From the NCBI RefSeq assembly GCF_016907335.1, contig NZ_JAFBBT010000001.1, forward strand, positions 1,364,001 to 1,428,000: 64,000 nucleotides of DNA, in the 5' to 3' direction. This document shows, in pieces, positions 10,875 through 19,799 of the stretch (the stretch's first letter is position 1; the number at the start of each line of letters is the position of its first letter). The DNA is from Curtobacterium herbarum (GTDB taxonomy: Bacteria > Actinomycetota > Actinomycetes > Actinomycetales > Microbacteriaceae). Made by a program: the position numbers and the translations under genes. The notes below the pieces were generated by a model that was not told the origin of the DNA, did not search any database, and was given only the letters and a program-made list of their open reading frames with translations.

Positions 10875-10950
10875 GGCCCCATCGTACAGTGGCCTAGTAC
10901 GCCGCCCTCTCACGGCGGTAACGCGGGTTCGAATCCCGCTGGGGTCACCA
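10875..10950 (+). tRNA. tRNA-Glu (CUC anticodon), copy 1
   Basis: This 76-nt tRNA encodes its CCA end. The acceptor stem GGCCCCA pairs with TGGGGTC, the anticodon stem-loop is CCGCC-CTCTCAC-GGCGG with anticodon CTC, and the T arm holds gggttcgaatccc. A near-identical copy starts 33 bp further on. Confidence 0.93.
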
Positions 10951-10983
10951 CGAGTGACACACTCCGAACCGACACATCGCCGC

Positions 10984-11059
10984 GGCCCCATCGTATAGCG
11001 GCCTAGTACGCTGCCCTCTCACGGCGGTAACGCGGGTTCGAATCCCGCTGGGGTCACCA
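10984..11059 (+). tRNA. tRNA-Glu (CUC anticodon), copy 2
   Basis: This second tRNA-Glu(CUC) differs from copy 1 by only a few bases in the D arm (tatagcgg against tacagtgg) and by one anticodon-stem substitution that makes a T-G wobble. It carries an encoded CCA. Two tandem copies suggest a recent duplication. Confidence 0.92.
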
Positions 11060-11134
11060 CGCATGCAGTCCCTCGTCCGGATCCCGGGCGGGGGACTTCG
11101 TCGTTCGTGGGTGCCGGTGCGGGAAGATGTCGGC

Positions 11135-11668
11135 ATGGACCCGACCCGACGGCCGCAGCACACCGGACCGGCCCGAGGTGGACCGGCCCGAGGTGGACCG
11201 GCCCGAGGTGGACCGGCCCGAGGCGGGCCGGCACAGGGTGGACCGGCGCAGGAGCGGCCGCCGCACCGGCGCTGGTCGCTGATCGTCCTCGTGGCGTTCG
11301 GCGGCGCGATCGGCACCGCGGTCCGCGCCTTCCTCGCGCAGGCGTTCCCGGCCGTCGACGGGATCAGCTGGACGATCCTCGCGATCAACGTCGTCGGCGC
11401 GTTCTGCCTCGGACTGCTGCTCGACACCCTCGCCCGCCGGGGTCCGGACGTCGGGCGTCGTCGGTCGCTCCGGCTGTTCGTCGGCACCGGCGTGCTCGGC
11501 GGGTTCACGACCTACAGCACCCTGGCGAACGACACTGCCCGACTGCTCGGCGACGGTCGGTGGGCGGCCGGCGGCGGGTACGCGCTGCTGTCGGTGGTGC
11601 TCGGGCTCGCCGCGGTGGTCGCCGGGCTCGCGGTCGCGGGCGGCACGACGGAGCGGGCAGCGCGGTGA
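11135..11668 (+). CDS. fluC: fluoride exporter FluC/CrcB, subunit 1
   Basis: This 177-residue fluoride channel subunit has four membrane helices. Family motifs are visible: GGAIGTAVRAFL, NVVGAFCLGLL and GTGVLGGFTTYSTL, the last carrying the TTxS fluoride-path residues. The N-terminus is unusual, a low-complexity GPARG/GPAQG repeat (15-bp units, 11165-11250) before the first helix. The ATG at 11135 is preferred over the upstream ATG at 11063, which lies only 4 bp after the tRNA. Its stop overlaps the second fluC gene. Two-gene arrangements of this kind form a heterodimer in Gram-positive bacteria. Confidence 0.9.
   Translation: MDPTRRPQHTGPARGGPARGGPARGGPARGGPAQGGPAQERPPHRRWSLIVLVAFGGAIGTAVRAFLAQAFPAVDGISWTILAINVVGAFCLGLLLDTLARRGPDVGRRRSLRLFVGTGVLGGFTTYSTLANDTARLLGDGRWAAGGGYALLSVVLGLAAVVAGLAVAGGTTERAAR
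11165..11250 (+). repeat. 15-bp minisatellite in fluC
   Basis: Tandem GGACCGGCCCGAGGT units, four close to perfect and two degenerate, encode GPARG/GPAQG at the N-terminus of the first FluC subunit. All stay in frame. Confidence 0.9.
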
Positions 11669-12039
11669 CCGCCCTGACGCTGCTGGTCGTCGCGCTCGGC
11701 GGCGGAGTCGGGGCAGCGCTGCGGTTCGTCCTGGACGGTGTCGTCAAGACCCGGGTGACCCGGTTCCCCCTCGGCACGCTGCTCATCAACGTCTCCGGAT
11801 CGCTCGTCCTCGGGGTCGTCACGGGCCTGGGGGAGGCCGGCACGCTCGCGGTCCCGATGGTCGCCGTGCTCGGGACGGGCATGATGGGTGGGTACACGAC
11901 GTTCTCGACGGCGAGCGTCGAGACCGTGCAGCTCCTCCGATCCGGCAAGACCCGGCTCGCCGTCCTGAACGGCCTCGGGATGCTCGTCGTCTCGGTCGGC
12001 GCTGCTGCGCTCGGCCTCCAGCTCGGAAGGAACACATGA
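11665..12039 (+). CDS. fluC: fluoride exporter FluC/CrcB, subunit 2
   Basis: This is the 124-residue partner of the preceding protein, close to the usual FluC length. It shows GGGVGAALRFVLD, NVSGSLVLGVV and GTGMMGGYTTFSTASVET, the hallmark residues of the fluoride pore. The start GTG at 11665 overlaps the upstream stop by three bases (GTGA). Its own stop overlaps the histidine phosphatase start (ATGA), so the three genes are translationally linked. Confidence 0.92.
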   Translation: MTALTLLVVALGGGVGAALRFVLDGVVKTRVTRFPLGTLLINVSGSLVLGVVTGLGEAGTLAVPMVAVLGTGMMGGYTTFSTASVETVQLLRSGKTRLAVLNGLGMLVVSVGAAALGLQLGRNT

Positions 12040-12638
12040 CCTCGGAACGCCCCGGCGAACTCGTCCTCGTCCGCCACGGAGAGACGGAGTGGTCGAAGAG
12101 CGGGCAGCACACCGGCCGCACCGACATCCCGCTGACGGAGAACGGTGTCACGCAGGCCGGACGGGCCGCCCGGTACCTGGCGGACCGCGACTTCGCGCTC
12201 GCGCTGTCGAGCCCCCTCGCCCGGGCCCGCGAGACCGCCCGCATCATCGGCGTCGACCCGGAGCTCGACGAGGACCTGTACGAGTGGGACTACGGCGCGT
12301 ACGAGGGGCTGACGACGCCGCAGATCAAGGTCCAGCGCCACGGCCCGTGGGACCTCTGGACCGACGGGGTCCCGGCCGGCGACACCCCCGGTGAGAGCGC
12401 CGCCGAGGTCAGGGTCCGCGTCGAGCGGGTCATCAACCGCGCGCGCCCCGTCCTCGCCGAGGGGCAGGACGCGATCTTCGTCGCGCACGGCCACGTGCTC
12501 CGCGCCCTCGGTGCCGCGTGGATCCGTCTGGCTCCGCAGGACGGTGCGGTGCTGAAGCTCGGCACGGCGACGGTCAGCACGCTGGGGTACGAGCACGGCC
12601 GACCCGTCATCGACGCCTGGAACATCACCCCGTCCTGA
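12036..12638 (+). CDS. histidine phosphatase family protein
   Basis: This 200-residue cytosolic enzyme of the phosphoglycerate-mutase-like superfamily has the catalytic RHG motif in LVRHGETEW (residues 8-16) and the second histidine in VAHGHVLRAL near residue 150. The family ranges from sugar phosphatases to cobalamin and trehalose enzymes, so the substrate is open. Its ATG overlaps the fluC stop (ATGA). Linkage to fluoride export may mean only operon sharing, although fluoride inhibits many phosphoryl-transfer enzymes. Confidence 0.88.
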   Translation: MTSERPGELVLVRHGETEWSKSGQHTGRTDIPLTENGVTQAGRAARYLADRDFALALSSPLARARETARIIGVDPELDEDLYEWDYGAYEGLTTPQIKVQRHGPWDLWTDGVPAGDTPGESAAEVRVRVERVINRARPVLAEGQDAIFVAHGHVLRALGAAWIRLAPQDGAVLKLGTATVSTLGYEHGRPVIDAWNITPS

Positions 12639-12690
12639 GCGGACGGACGCACGGACGGCACGGGCGGCGGTGACGACACCCCGCCGCCCG

Positions 12691-12735
12691 CCGTCGTCCG
12701 GCCCGCCGTCGTCCGGCCCGCCGTCGTCCGGCCCG
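12691..12735. repeat. three tandem 15-bp units, intergenic
   Basis: Three perfect copies of CCGTCGTCCGGCCCG lie between the convergent histidine phosphatase and GNAT genes. Confidence 0.92.
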
Positions 12736-12746
12736 GCGACCGCGGG

Positions 12747-13172
12747 TCAGTCAGCGCCGAGCACGATCCCCATGCCGAGGCTCGGCGACACGTCCTCGAA
12801 CCCGAGCGAGCGGTACAGCCGCTGCCCGGGCGGGTCGGCGATGAGTGAGACCCAGGGGCCCGCCGGGGCGCGGTCGCGGATGTCCGCCACGAGCCACTCG
12901 ACCACCGCGCGGCCGAGGCCCTGTCGCTGGTGTGCCGGGTCCGTCGCGACGTCCACGATGTGGAAGTGCCACCCGCCGTCGCCGATCACGCGGCCCATCG
13001 CCACCGGTGTGCCCGCAGCGTCGACGACGTGGCAGGCCGACCAGGCACCCGCGATGGCCGGCGCGCCCTGCTCGGCCGTCACCGGTGTCAGGCCGGAGTC
13101 GCGCCGCAGCCGCAGGTAGTCCTCGAGCGGCGGGGCGGTCGGCAGCAGTGTGTAGTCGTCGGCGGTGTCCAT
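12747..13172 (-). CDS. GNAT-family N-acetyltransferase
   Basis: This 141-residue protein has the GNAT acetyl-CoA pyrophosphate loop QRQGLGRAV and the terminal strand LYRSLGFEDV. The order is beta strands (GRVIGDGGWHFHIVDVATD) followed by the CoA-binding helix, as expected. The acceptor is not predictable. It is on the minus strand, 40 bp downstream of the FUSC-like gene and probably in the same transcript. Confidence 0.87.
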   Translation of the reverse strand: MDTADDYTLLPTAPPLEDYLRLRRDSGLTPVTAEQGAPAIAGAWSACHVVDAAGTPVAMGRVIGDGGWHFHIVDVATDPAHQRQGLGRAVVEWLVADIRDRAPAGPWVSLIADPPGQRLYRSLGFEDVSPSLGMGIVLGAD

Positions 13173-13212
13173 GCCCCCAGCCTGCCCGAAGCGGTCGTGG
13201 GGTGCGCTGCCG

Positions 13213-14280
13213 TCAGACCGTGCGGATGCTGCTGGTCGCCCCCAGGGCCCGCCCGCGGCGCCGTTCGACGACCCGTCCGACCGCCAGGAGTGCGACGCTG
13301 ACGAACGCGCCGAGCAGCGTCTGCACGATCCGGTCGAGCGCCAGCAGGCCCGGTGCCTCGGGCAGGCTGAGCCACGACACCGCGAGGGCCAGCGGCGTCA
13401 GGAACAGCAGGCAGACGGCGTAGTTCCGGGCGACGAAGACCTCGGCCATGAACTGCCCGATGACGGCGATCACGACGATCCACCACGCCGAGGGCTCGAG
13501 CAGCAGGATCCCGACCGCGACCACGGTGCCGCCGACGGTGCCGACCACACGCTGCACGGCGCGGGAGACGGTGTGGCGCTGCCGGAGCGCCGGCAGGGTC
13601 GACACGACGGCGATCACGGCCCAGTACGGGTGGCCGAGACCGGGCAGGAACTCGGCGACCGTCCCGGCCACGAGCGCGCCGACGACGTTGAGCGCGACGG
13701 TCTCCCAGAGCGCCGACGTGCCCACGACCGCCAGTGACCGGTGCTTCGGGTCCGCGAGCGGGCGGAACCGGTGCGGTGCGTACGGGTGCAGCACCCGGCG
13801 GAAGGCCGCGCCGGACATCGCGACGAGCCACGCCCAGACGACCGAGCCGAGGATGATCGTGGCGAGGAGCGGCAGGTCGCCGGTGTGCACCGGGACGAGG
13901 GCGGACACCACGAACGCGAACACCGGGAAGATCGGCTGGGCGGGGATCGTCCGGAGCGCGCTGAGCGTGGACACCGCGACGACGAGCACGAGGACGAGTC
14001 CGGTGCCCTGCAGCCACAGCGGTGCCCCGAGCAGCGACACCGCGATGCCGGCGGCCATGCACGCGACCTGCAGTGCGCCGGCGACACCCGTGGTCACGGC
14101 ACGCTGCCGGTAGGGCTCGGTGGCGCCGAAGATCGCGGTGAATCCGGCGAACATCGCGAACGCGGCGTACTGCGGCATCCCGAGTCCGATGAGCAGCGCG
14201 AGCGGGACCCCGCCCGCGATCGCGGCGCGGGCTGCGCCCTCGAGGTTGGTGGTGCGGGTCGAGTGCGGAGCGGTCGTCAT
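13213..14280 (-). CDS. FUSC-family membrane protein (aromatic-acid exporter-like)
   Basis: This is a 355-residue membrane protein with about ten to twelve hydrophobic segments in two blocks separated by a basic cytoplasmic stretch (LHPYAPHRFRPLADPKHRSL). Features such as GATEPYRQRAVTTG and GHPYWAVIAVVSTLPALRQRHTVSRAVQRVVGT resemble the fusaric-acid-resistance/YccS-type FUSC domain. It probably exports aromatic or other small acids, but that is family inference. It is divergent from leuC across a 147-bp control region. Confidence 0.8.
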   Translation of the reverse strand: MTTAPHSTRTTNLEGAARAAIAGGVPLALLIGLGMPQYAAFAMFAGFTAIFGATEPYRQRAVTTGVAGALQVACMAAGIAVSLLGAPLWLQGTGLVLVLVVAVSTLSALRTIPAQPIFPVFAFVVSALVPVHTGDLPLLATIILGSVVWAWLVAMSGAAFRRVLHPYAPHRFRPLADPKHRSLAVVGTSALWETVALNVVGALVAGTVAEFLPGLGHPYWAVIAVVSTLPALRQRHTVSRAVQRVVGTVGGTVVAVGILLLEPSAWWIVVIAVIGQFMAEVFVARNYAVCLLFLTPLALAVSWLSLPEAPGLLALDRIVQTLLGAFVSVALLAVGRVVERRRGRALGATSSIRTV

Positions 14281-14350
14281 GTCCTGGCCATCCTCTCACC
14301 GCGACGGGTGTCGTCGAGGCGTGGCGGGCCTCCCGACCGTCGTCCCACGA

Positions 14351-14362
14351 TTGGTATACCAA
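14351..14362. promoter_or_regulatory. operator-like palindrome upstream of leuC
   Basis: TTGGTATACCAA is a perfect 12-bp palindrome, AT-rich for this genome, 66 bp before the leuC start and inside the divergent FUSC-leuC region. It fits a dimeric repressor; GntR/FadR-type sites have a similar core. IclR-type regulators control leuCD in other actinobacteria, but I cannot assign the protein. Confidence 0.5.
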
Positions 14363-14427
14363 GCTGCTAGAGTGCTCGCACGGCGCCGCGACAGCGGTGT
14401 CGGAACGCGAAGCGAGGAGGCACGGGC

Positions 14428-15876
14428 ATGGGCAGGACGCTCGCCGAGAAGGTGTGGGACGACCACGTCGTCGTCAAGGGAGAGGACGGGAACCCCGACC
14501 TCCTGTACATCGACCTCCACCTCGTGCACGAGGTGACCAGCCCGCAGGCCTTCGACGGTCTCCGGCAGGCCGGTCGCCCGGTGCGTCGCCTGGACCTCAC
14601 CATCGCGACCGAGGACCACAACACGCCGACGCTCGCCATCGACCGTCCGATCGCGGACCCGACGAGCCGGACGCAGATCGAGACGCTCCGCCGCAACTGC
14701 GCCGAGTTCGGTGTCCGCCTGCACTCGCTGGGCGACAAGGAGCAGGGCATCGTGCACGTCGTCGGCCCGCAGCTCGGCCTGACCATGCCCGGCATCACGG
14801 TGGTCTGCGGCGACTCGCACACGTCGACCCACGGGGCGTTCGGCGCGATGGCGTTCGGCATCGGCACCAGCGAGGTCGAGCACGTCCTGGCGACGCAGAC
14901 CCTGCCGCTGAAGCCCTTCAAGACGATGGCCGTCACGGTCGAGGGCACGCTCCGCACCGGGGTCACCGCGAAGGACATCATCCTCGCCGTCATCGCGCAG
15001 ATCGGCACCGGCGGTGGCCAGGGCTACGTCCTGGAGTACCGCGGGTCGGCGATCCGGGCGCTCTCGATGGAGGGCCGGATGACCATCTGCAACATGTCCA
15101 TCGAAGCGGGCGCCCGCGCCGGCATGGTCGCCCCCGACCAGACCACCTACGACTACGTCCAGGGCCGCGACCACGCCCCGACCGGCGCCGACTGGGACGA
15201 CGCCGTCGCGTACTGGGACACCCTGGCCACCGACGACGACGCGGTGTTCGACGCGGAGGTCTTCATCGACGCCGACACGCTCGAGCCGTTCGTCACCTGG
15301 GGCACGAACCCCGGCCAGGGCGTCTCGCTGTCCGACGCCGTGCCGGACCCGGCGGACTACGCCGACCCGAACGACCGCGCCGCGGCCTCCCGCGCGCTCG
15401 AGTACATGGACATCGAGGCCGGCACGCCGATGAAGGACATCGCGGTGGACGCGGTCTTCATGGGCTCCTGCACGAACTCCCGCATCGAGGACCTCCGGGC
15501 CTTCGCCTCCGTCATCAGGGGCCGTGAGAAGGCACCCGGTGTGCGTGTCATGGTCGTCCCCGGCTCTGCTCGGGTCCGGCTCGAGGCCGAGGCCGAGGGG
15601 CTCGACAAGGTCTTCACCGACTTCGGCGCCGAGTGGCGCTTCGCCGGCTGCTCGATGTGCCTCGGCATGAACCCCGACCAGCTCGCGCCGGGGGAGCGAT
15701 GCGCCTCGACCTCGAACCGCAACTTCGAGGGTCGGCAGGGCAAGGGCGGCCGGACCCACCTGGTCTCGCCGCTCGTCGCGGCCGCGACCGCCGTCCGCGG
15801 GACGCTCTCGAGCCCGTGGGACCTGGACGACGACGCACGCCTGACCGTGCCGGTGACCGCTGGAGGGAACCACTGA
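14428..15876 (+). CDS. leuC: 3-isopropylmalate dehydratase, large subunit
   Basis: This is the [4Fe-4S] subunit of isopropylmalate isomerase in leucine biosynthesis, 482 residues long. The iron-sulfur cysteines are in GSCTNSR and GCSMCLGMN, and the aconitase-family motif [27 protein letters not shown] is present. The ATG at 14428 follows gaggaggcacgggc. The stop overlaps the leuD ATG by one base, as expected for subunits made in equal amounts. Confidence 0.97.
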   Translation: MGRTLAEKVWDDHVVVKGEDGNPDLLYIDLHLVHEVTSPQAFDGLRQAGRPVRRLDLTIATEDHNTPTLAIDRPIADPTSRTQIETLRRNCAEFGVRLHSLGDKEQGIVHVVGPQLGLTMPGITVVCGDSHTSTHGAFGAMAFGIGTSEVEHVLATQTLPLKPFKTMAVTVEGTLRTGVTAKDIILAVIAQIGTGGGQGYVLEYRGSAIRALSMEGRMTICNMSIEAGARAGMVAPDQTTYDYVQGRDHAPTGADWDDAVAYWDTLATDDDAVFDAEVFIDADTLEPFVTWGTNPGQGVSLSDAVPDPADYADPNDRAAASRALEYMDIEAGTPMKDIAVDAVFMGSCTNSRIEDLRAFASVIRGREKAPGVRVMVVPGSARVRLEAEAEGLDKVFTDFGAEWRFAGCSMCLGMNPDQLAPGERCASTSNRNFEGRQGKGGRTHLVSPLVAAATAVRGTLSSPWDLDDDARLTVPVTAGGNH

Positions 15877-16472
15877 TGGACAAGATCACCACGGTCACCG
15901 GGGTCGCCGCACCGCTCAAGCGGTCGAACGTCGACACCGACCAGATCATCCCTGCCGTGTACCTGAAGCGGGTCACGAAGACCGGGTTCGAGGACGCGCT
16001 GTTCTCCGGCTGGCGCCAGGACCCCGGGTTCGTGCTCAACCAGCCGGCGTTCCAGGGCGCGCGCGTCCTGATCGCCGGACCGGACTTCGGCACCGGCTCG
16101 TCGCGCGAGCACGCGGTGTGGGCACTCCGCGACTTCGGCTTCAGCGTGGTCGTGTCCCCCCGTTTCGCGGACATCTTCAAGGGCAACGCCGGCAAGCAGG
16201 GCCTGGTCACCGCGATGGTGCCGGAGCCCGAGATCGAGCGGATGTGGGCCGCCATCGACGCGCAGCCGGGCATCGAGGCGACCGTGGACCTGGCGACACA
16301 GCGCGTGTCGATCGGCGACGTGGACGTGGCTTTCGAGATCGACGCTTACACTCGTTGGCGGTTGATGGAAGGGCTCGACGACATCGGGCTCACCCTCCGT
16401 GACGAGACCTCGATCACGGAGTTCGAACACTGCCGCTCCAGTTGGCGGCCGAAGACATTGCCGGTGAAGTAG
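15876..16472 (+). CDS. leuD: 3-isopropylmalate dehydratase, small subunit
   Basis: This 198-residue swivelling subunit completes the LeuCD isomerase. It has the opening NVDTDQIIP and the substrate-recognition segment [17 protein letters not shown]. The ATG shares a base with the leuC stop and the TAG stop shares a base with the murA GTG, so leuC, leuD and murA are translationally chained. Confidence 0.97.
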   Translation: MDKITTVTGVAAPLKRSNVDTDQIIPAVYLKRVTKTGFEDALFSGWRQDPGFVLNQPAFQGARVLIAGPDFGTGSSREHAVWALRDFGFSVVVSPRFADIFKGNAGKQGLVTAMVPEPEIERMWAAIDAQPGIEATVDLATQRVSIGDVDVAFEIDAYTRWRLMEGLDDIGLTLRDETSITEFEHCRSSWRPKTLPVK

Positions 16473-17839
16473 TGAACTCTCTCGTACAGGACGCAGCAGC
16501 TGCAGGGGCGCGCGTCGGGTTGAAGTCGGACGAGATCGTCATCCGCGGGGGCAAGCCCCTCGTGGGACGCATCGAGGTCCGCGGTGCGAAGAACCTGGCG
16601 ACCAAGGCCATGGTCGCCGCGCTCCTCGGAGACACCCCGTCGATCCTCAAGGACGTCCCGGACATCTCCGACGTCAAGGTCGTCCGCGGCCTGCTCGAGG
16701 TGCACGGCGTGCGCGTGACCGACCCGGCCCGTGGCGAGCTGATCCTCGACCCGTCCCGCGTCGAGACCGCGCACTTCGCCGAGATCGACGCCCACGCCGG
16801 GTCGAGCCGCATCCCGATCCTGTTCTGCGGCCCGCTGCTGCACAAGCTGGGCGAGGCGTTCATCCCCGACCTCGGCGGCTGCCGCATCGGCGACCGGCCG
16901 ATCGACTTCCACCTCGACGCACTCCGTGCCATGGGTGCCGTCGTCGACAAGCAGATCTCGGGCATCCACATCACGGCCCCGAACGGCCTCAAGGGCGCGA
17001 ACATCGAGCTGCCCTACCCGAGCGTCGGCGCGACCGAGCAGGTCCTGCTCTCGTCCGTCCTCGCCGAGGGCACCACCGAGCTCCGCAACGCCGCGATCGA
17101 GCCCGAGATCATGGACCTCATCGCGATCCTGCAGAAGATGGGCGCGATCGTCACGGTCGAGCCCAGCCGCACGATCTTCATCGAGGGCGTCAAGTCGCTC
17201 CGCGGCTACACCCACCGTGCGATCAACGACCGCAACGAGGCTGCGAGCTGGGCCTCCGCCGCGCTGGCCACCAACGGCGACATCTTCGTCGAGGGCGCCA
17301 AGCAGCAGGAGCTCATGACGTTCCTCAACGTCTTCCGCAAGGTCGGCGGCGGGTTCGACATCCAGGAGGACGGCATCCGGTTCTACCGTGAGCTCGACGT
17401 CCTGAAGCCCGTCGTCATCGAGACCGACGTGCACCCCGGGTTCATGACCGACTGGCAGCAGCCGCTCGTCGTCGCGCTCACGCAGGCCGAGGGGCAGAGC
17501 GTCGTGCACGAGACCGTCTACGAGAACCGCTTCGGCTTCACCGACGCGCTCAACGAGATGGGTGCCGACATCGTCGTGCACAAGGAGGGCCTGCCGGGTC
17601 ACGACCGCCGTGTCGCCCGCCGTCCCTTCGAGCAGGCCGCGGTCGTCACCGGCCCGACCAAGCTGCACGGTGCGAACGTCCGTGTCCCCGACCTCCGCGG
17701 TGGCTTCAGCCACCTCATCGCGGCGCTGACCGCCGACGGCGAGTCGCACATCACGAACGTCGGCATCATCAGCCGCGGCTACGAGCACTTCATCCCGAAG
17801 CTCCGCAAGCTCGGCGCGGACTTCGACTTCGCGGGATGA
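16472..17839 (+). CDS. murA: UDP-N-acetylglucosamine 1-carboxyvinyltransferase
   Basis: This enzyme catalyses the first committed step of peptidoglycan synthesis, transferring enolpyruvate from PEP to UDP-GlcNAc. It has 455 residues. The catalytic Cys is C137 in GGCRIGDRPID, so the fosfomycin-sensitive cysteine form is kept, and the N-terminal IRGGKPLVGRIEVRGAKN is intact. The GTG at 16472 gives the start MNSLVQDAAAAG; a TTG at 16442 inside leuD would add ten unsupported residues. It overlaps the leuD stop by one base and its own stop overlaps the plsC ATG. Confidence 0.96.
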   Translation: MNSLVQDAAAAGARVGLKSDEIVIRGGKPLVGRIEVRGAKNLATKAMVAALLGDTPSILKDVPDISDVKVVRGLLEVHGVRVTDPARGELILDPSRVETAHFAEIDAHAGSSRIPILFCGPLLHKLGEAFIPDLGGCRIGDRPIDFHLDALRAMGAVVDKQISGIHITAPNGLKGANIELPYPSVGATEQVLLSSVLAEGTTELRNAAIEPEIMDLIAILQKMGAIVTVEPSRTIFIEGVKSLRGYTHRAINDRNEAASWASAALATNGDIFVEGAKQQELMTFLNVFRKVGGGFDIQEDGIRFYRELDVLKPVVIETDVHPGFMTDWQQPLVVALTQAEGQSVVHETVYENRFGFTDALNEMGADIVVHKEGLPGHDRRVARRPFEQAAVVTGPTKLHGANVRVPDLRGGFSHLIAALTADGESHITNVGIISRGYEHFIPKLRKLGADFDFAG

Positions 17840-18648
17840 GCGCCGAGCCGGCCGACGCCCGAGCCGGTGCGGTGGACCAGGTCACCACGGGCCTCCCGAA
17901 CCCCGGGAGGCGCTGGAAGCGTGGTGACCTGAACGTCGCGTTCCGGATCACCTCGGTCTTCGTGATCCCGCTGTTCCGGTGGGTGGCGGCGTACCGCTGG
18001 CACGGCCCGAACCGCCTGCCGGCGGACGGGGCGTTCGTGCTCGCGCCGAACCACTACACGAACATCGACCCGCTGGTGGTCGGCACCGCCGTCTGGGTGA
18101 GCCGCCGACCACCGCTGTTCCTGGCGAAGGCGTCGATCTTCGACGTGCCCGTCGTCGGCAAGCTGATGTCCGGCATGGGGCAGATCCCGGTCGAACGGTC
18201 CGGCCGGACGCGCTCCAACAACCCGCTGCAGGGCGGCGGCGGCCTCGTCCGGAACGGCGGCGCCGTCATCGTCTACCCGGAGGGCACGCTCACCCGCGAC
18301 CCGGACCTGTGGCCGATGCGCGGCAAGACCGGCGCTGCCCGGATCGCGCTCGAGAACGACGTGCCGCTGATCCCGATGGCGCACTGGGGCACGCAGCGGA
18401 TCCTGCCGCGGTACTCGAAGCGCCTCAACCTGTTCCGCAAGGCCCACGTCGACATCCTGTTCGGTGAGCCGATGGACCTGTCCGCGTACCGGGGCAAGCC
18501 GATCGACCAGGCGCTGCTGCAGGAGGTCACGGATGCGCTGATGGCCGAGATCACGAAGCTCGTCGAACAGCTCCGCGGCGAGCGTGCCCCGGAGAAGCGG
18601 TGGGACCCGAGCACTGCCCGCCAGAAGGAGACCGGCAAGTTTGAGTGA
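17836..18648 (+). CDS. plsC: 1-acyl-sn-glycerol-3-phosphate acyltransferase
   Basis: This membrane-associated PlsC-type acyltransferase makes phosphatidic acid. It has 270 residues, with the catalytic HX4D motif as NHYTNID (H73, D78), the acceptor motif VYPEGTLTRD, and VPLIPMAHWGTQ. It starts with ATGA overlapping the murA stop. It is followed by gpsA, which makes the glycerol-3-phosphate backbone, so the pair supports phospholipid synthesis. Confidence 0.93.
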   Translation: MSAEPADARAGAVDQVTTGLPNPGRRWKRGDLNVAFRITSVFVIPLFRWVAAYRWHGPNRLPADGAFVLAPNHYTNIDPLVVGTAVWVSRRPPLFLAKASIFDVPVVGKLMSGMGQIPVERSGRTRSNNPLQGGGGLVRNGGAVIVYPEGTLTRDPDLWPMRGKTGAARIALENDVPLIPMAHWGTQRILPRYSKRLNLFRKAHVDILFGEPMDLSAYRGKPIDQALLQEVTDALMAEITKLVEQLRGERAPEKRWDPSTARQKETGKFE

Positions 18649-19768
18649 CGCAGCCGACCGGGTGACCGCCCCCGGTCTCCGACCGCACGACGACCACCCG
18701 GACCCCTCCGTCGCCGCACGCGGTGCGGTGGACACCGCGGCGATCCGCGTCGTGATGCAGTCCACCGACAAGCCGCGCGTCGCCGTCATCGGTGCCGGCA
18801 GCTGGGGGACCACGTTCGCGAAGGTCCTGGCCGAGGGCGGTGCCGAGACCGTCGTCTGGGCACGCCGGCCCGAGGTCGCGCGCGAGATCACCGAGACCAA
18901 GCGGAACTCGGACTACCTGCCCGGCATCAACCTGCCGCGCACCCTGACCGCGTCGACGTCCCTCGCCGCAGTGCTCGCCGGCGCCGAGCAGGTGTACGTC
19001 TCGGTGCCGTCGCAGACCCTCCGCTCGAACCTCGCCGCGATCCGGGAGCTCCTGCCCGCGGACGTGCCGGTCGTCAGCCTGATGAAGGGCGTCGAGAAGG
19101 CCACCGGGCTGCGGATGAGCGAGGTGCTGCTGCAGGGGCTCGGCATCGACCAGGACCGCATCGCCGTCGCCAGCGGGCCGAACCTGGCGCTCGAGATCGC
19201 CCGACGCCAGCCCACCGCGGCCGTCGTGTCGTCCTCGAGCGTCGACACCGCGACCGCCGTCGCCGCCGTCGCGACCAACCCCTACTTCCGCTCGTTCATC
19301 AACACCGACGTGATCGGCACCGAGTTCGGCGGGGTCCTCAAGAACCTCATCGCGGTGGCGATCGGCATCGTCGACGGTGTCGGCTACGGCGAGAACACCA
19401 AGGCGTCGATCATCACCCGCGGCCTGGCCGAGATGACCGAGTTCGCGGTCTCGCTCGGTGCCCAACCGTCGACGCTGTCCGGGCTCGCGGGCCTCGGCGA
19501 CCTCATCGCGACCTGCCAGTCGCCGCTGTCGCGGAACAACACCGCGGGCCGGCTGCTCGGCCAGGGGTACCGTTTCGACGAGGTCGTCCGGCAGATGAAC
19601 CAGACCGCGGAGGGCTTGGCCTCGGTCGCGCCGATCCTCGAGCTGGCGCGGGCGAACGGTGTCGACATGCCCATCGTCGGGCAGGTCGGCGAGGTCCTCG
19701 CCGGTAGGCTCGATCCGCGCAACATCGCGCCGCACCTCACGGAGACCGACGAGCCCCAGGGCGAGTGA
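18641..19768 (+). CDS. gpsA: glycerol-3-phosphate dehydrogenase [NAD(P)+]
   Basis: This enzyme reduces dihydroxyacetone phosphate to glycerol-3-phosphate for phospholipids. The NAD-binding GAGSWGT begins at residue 51, and the catalytic lysine region is EFGGVLKNLIAVAIGIVDG. The TTG at 18641 overlaps the end of plsC and has a strong aaggag 11 nt upstream, giving 375 residues with about 38 extra N-terminal residues. The family length of about 335 would instead favour the ATG at 18755, which lacks a Shine-Dalgarno sequence. I chose the TTG, with the start unsettled. Confidence 0.93.
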   Translation: MSDAADRVTAPGLRPHDDHPDPSVAARGAVDTAAIRVVMQSTDKPRVAVIGAGSWGTTFAKVLAEGGAETVVWARRPEVAREITETKRNSDYLPGINLPRTLTASTSLAAVLAGAEQVYVSVPSQTLRSNLAAIRELLPADVPVVSLMKGVEKATGLRMSEVLLQGLGIDQDRIAVASGPNLALEIARRQPTAAVVSSSSVDTATAVAAVATNPYFRSFINTDVIGTEFGGVLKNLIAVAIGIVDGVGYGENTKASIITRGLAEMTEFAVSLGAQPSTLSGLAGLGDLIATCQSPLSRNNTAGRLLGQGYRFDEVVRQMNQTAEGLASVAPILELARANGVDMPIVGQVGEVLAGRLDPRNIAPHLTETDEPQGE

Positions 19769-19799
19769 GCGGTCCCGGTACCCACCGCTTGGAGCGTCC

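Noticed and set aside
10875-11059. tRNA-Glu repeats as attachment-site duplication of an island
   Set aside because: Both copies are full tRNA genes in tandem and the following genes (fluC, phosphatase) look native in composition.
11063-11134. Upstream start for the first fluC gene
   Set aside because: It begins 4 bp after the tRNA-Glu end and lacks a ribosome-binding site; ATG 11135 is better placed.
12691-12735. CRISPR-like array
   Set aside because: Units are directly adjacent with no spacers and only three copies; it is a minisatellite.
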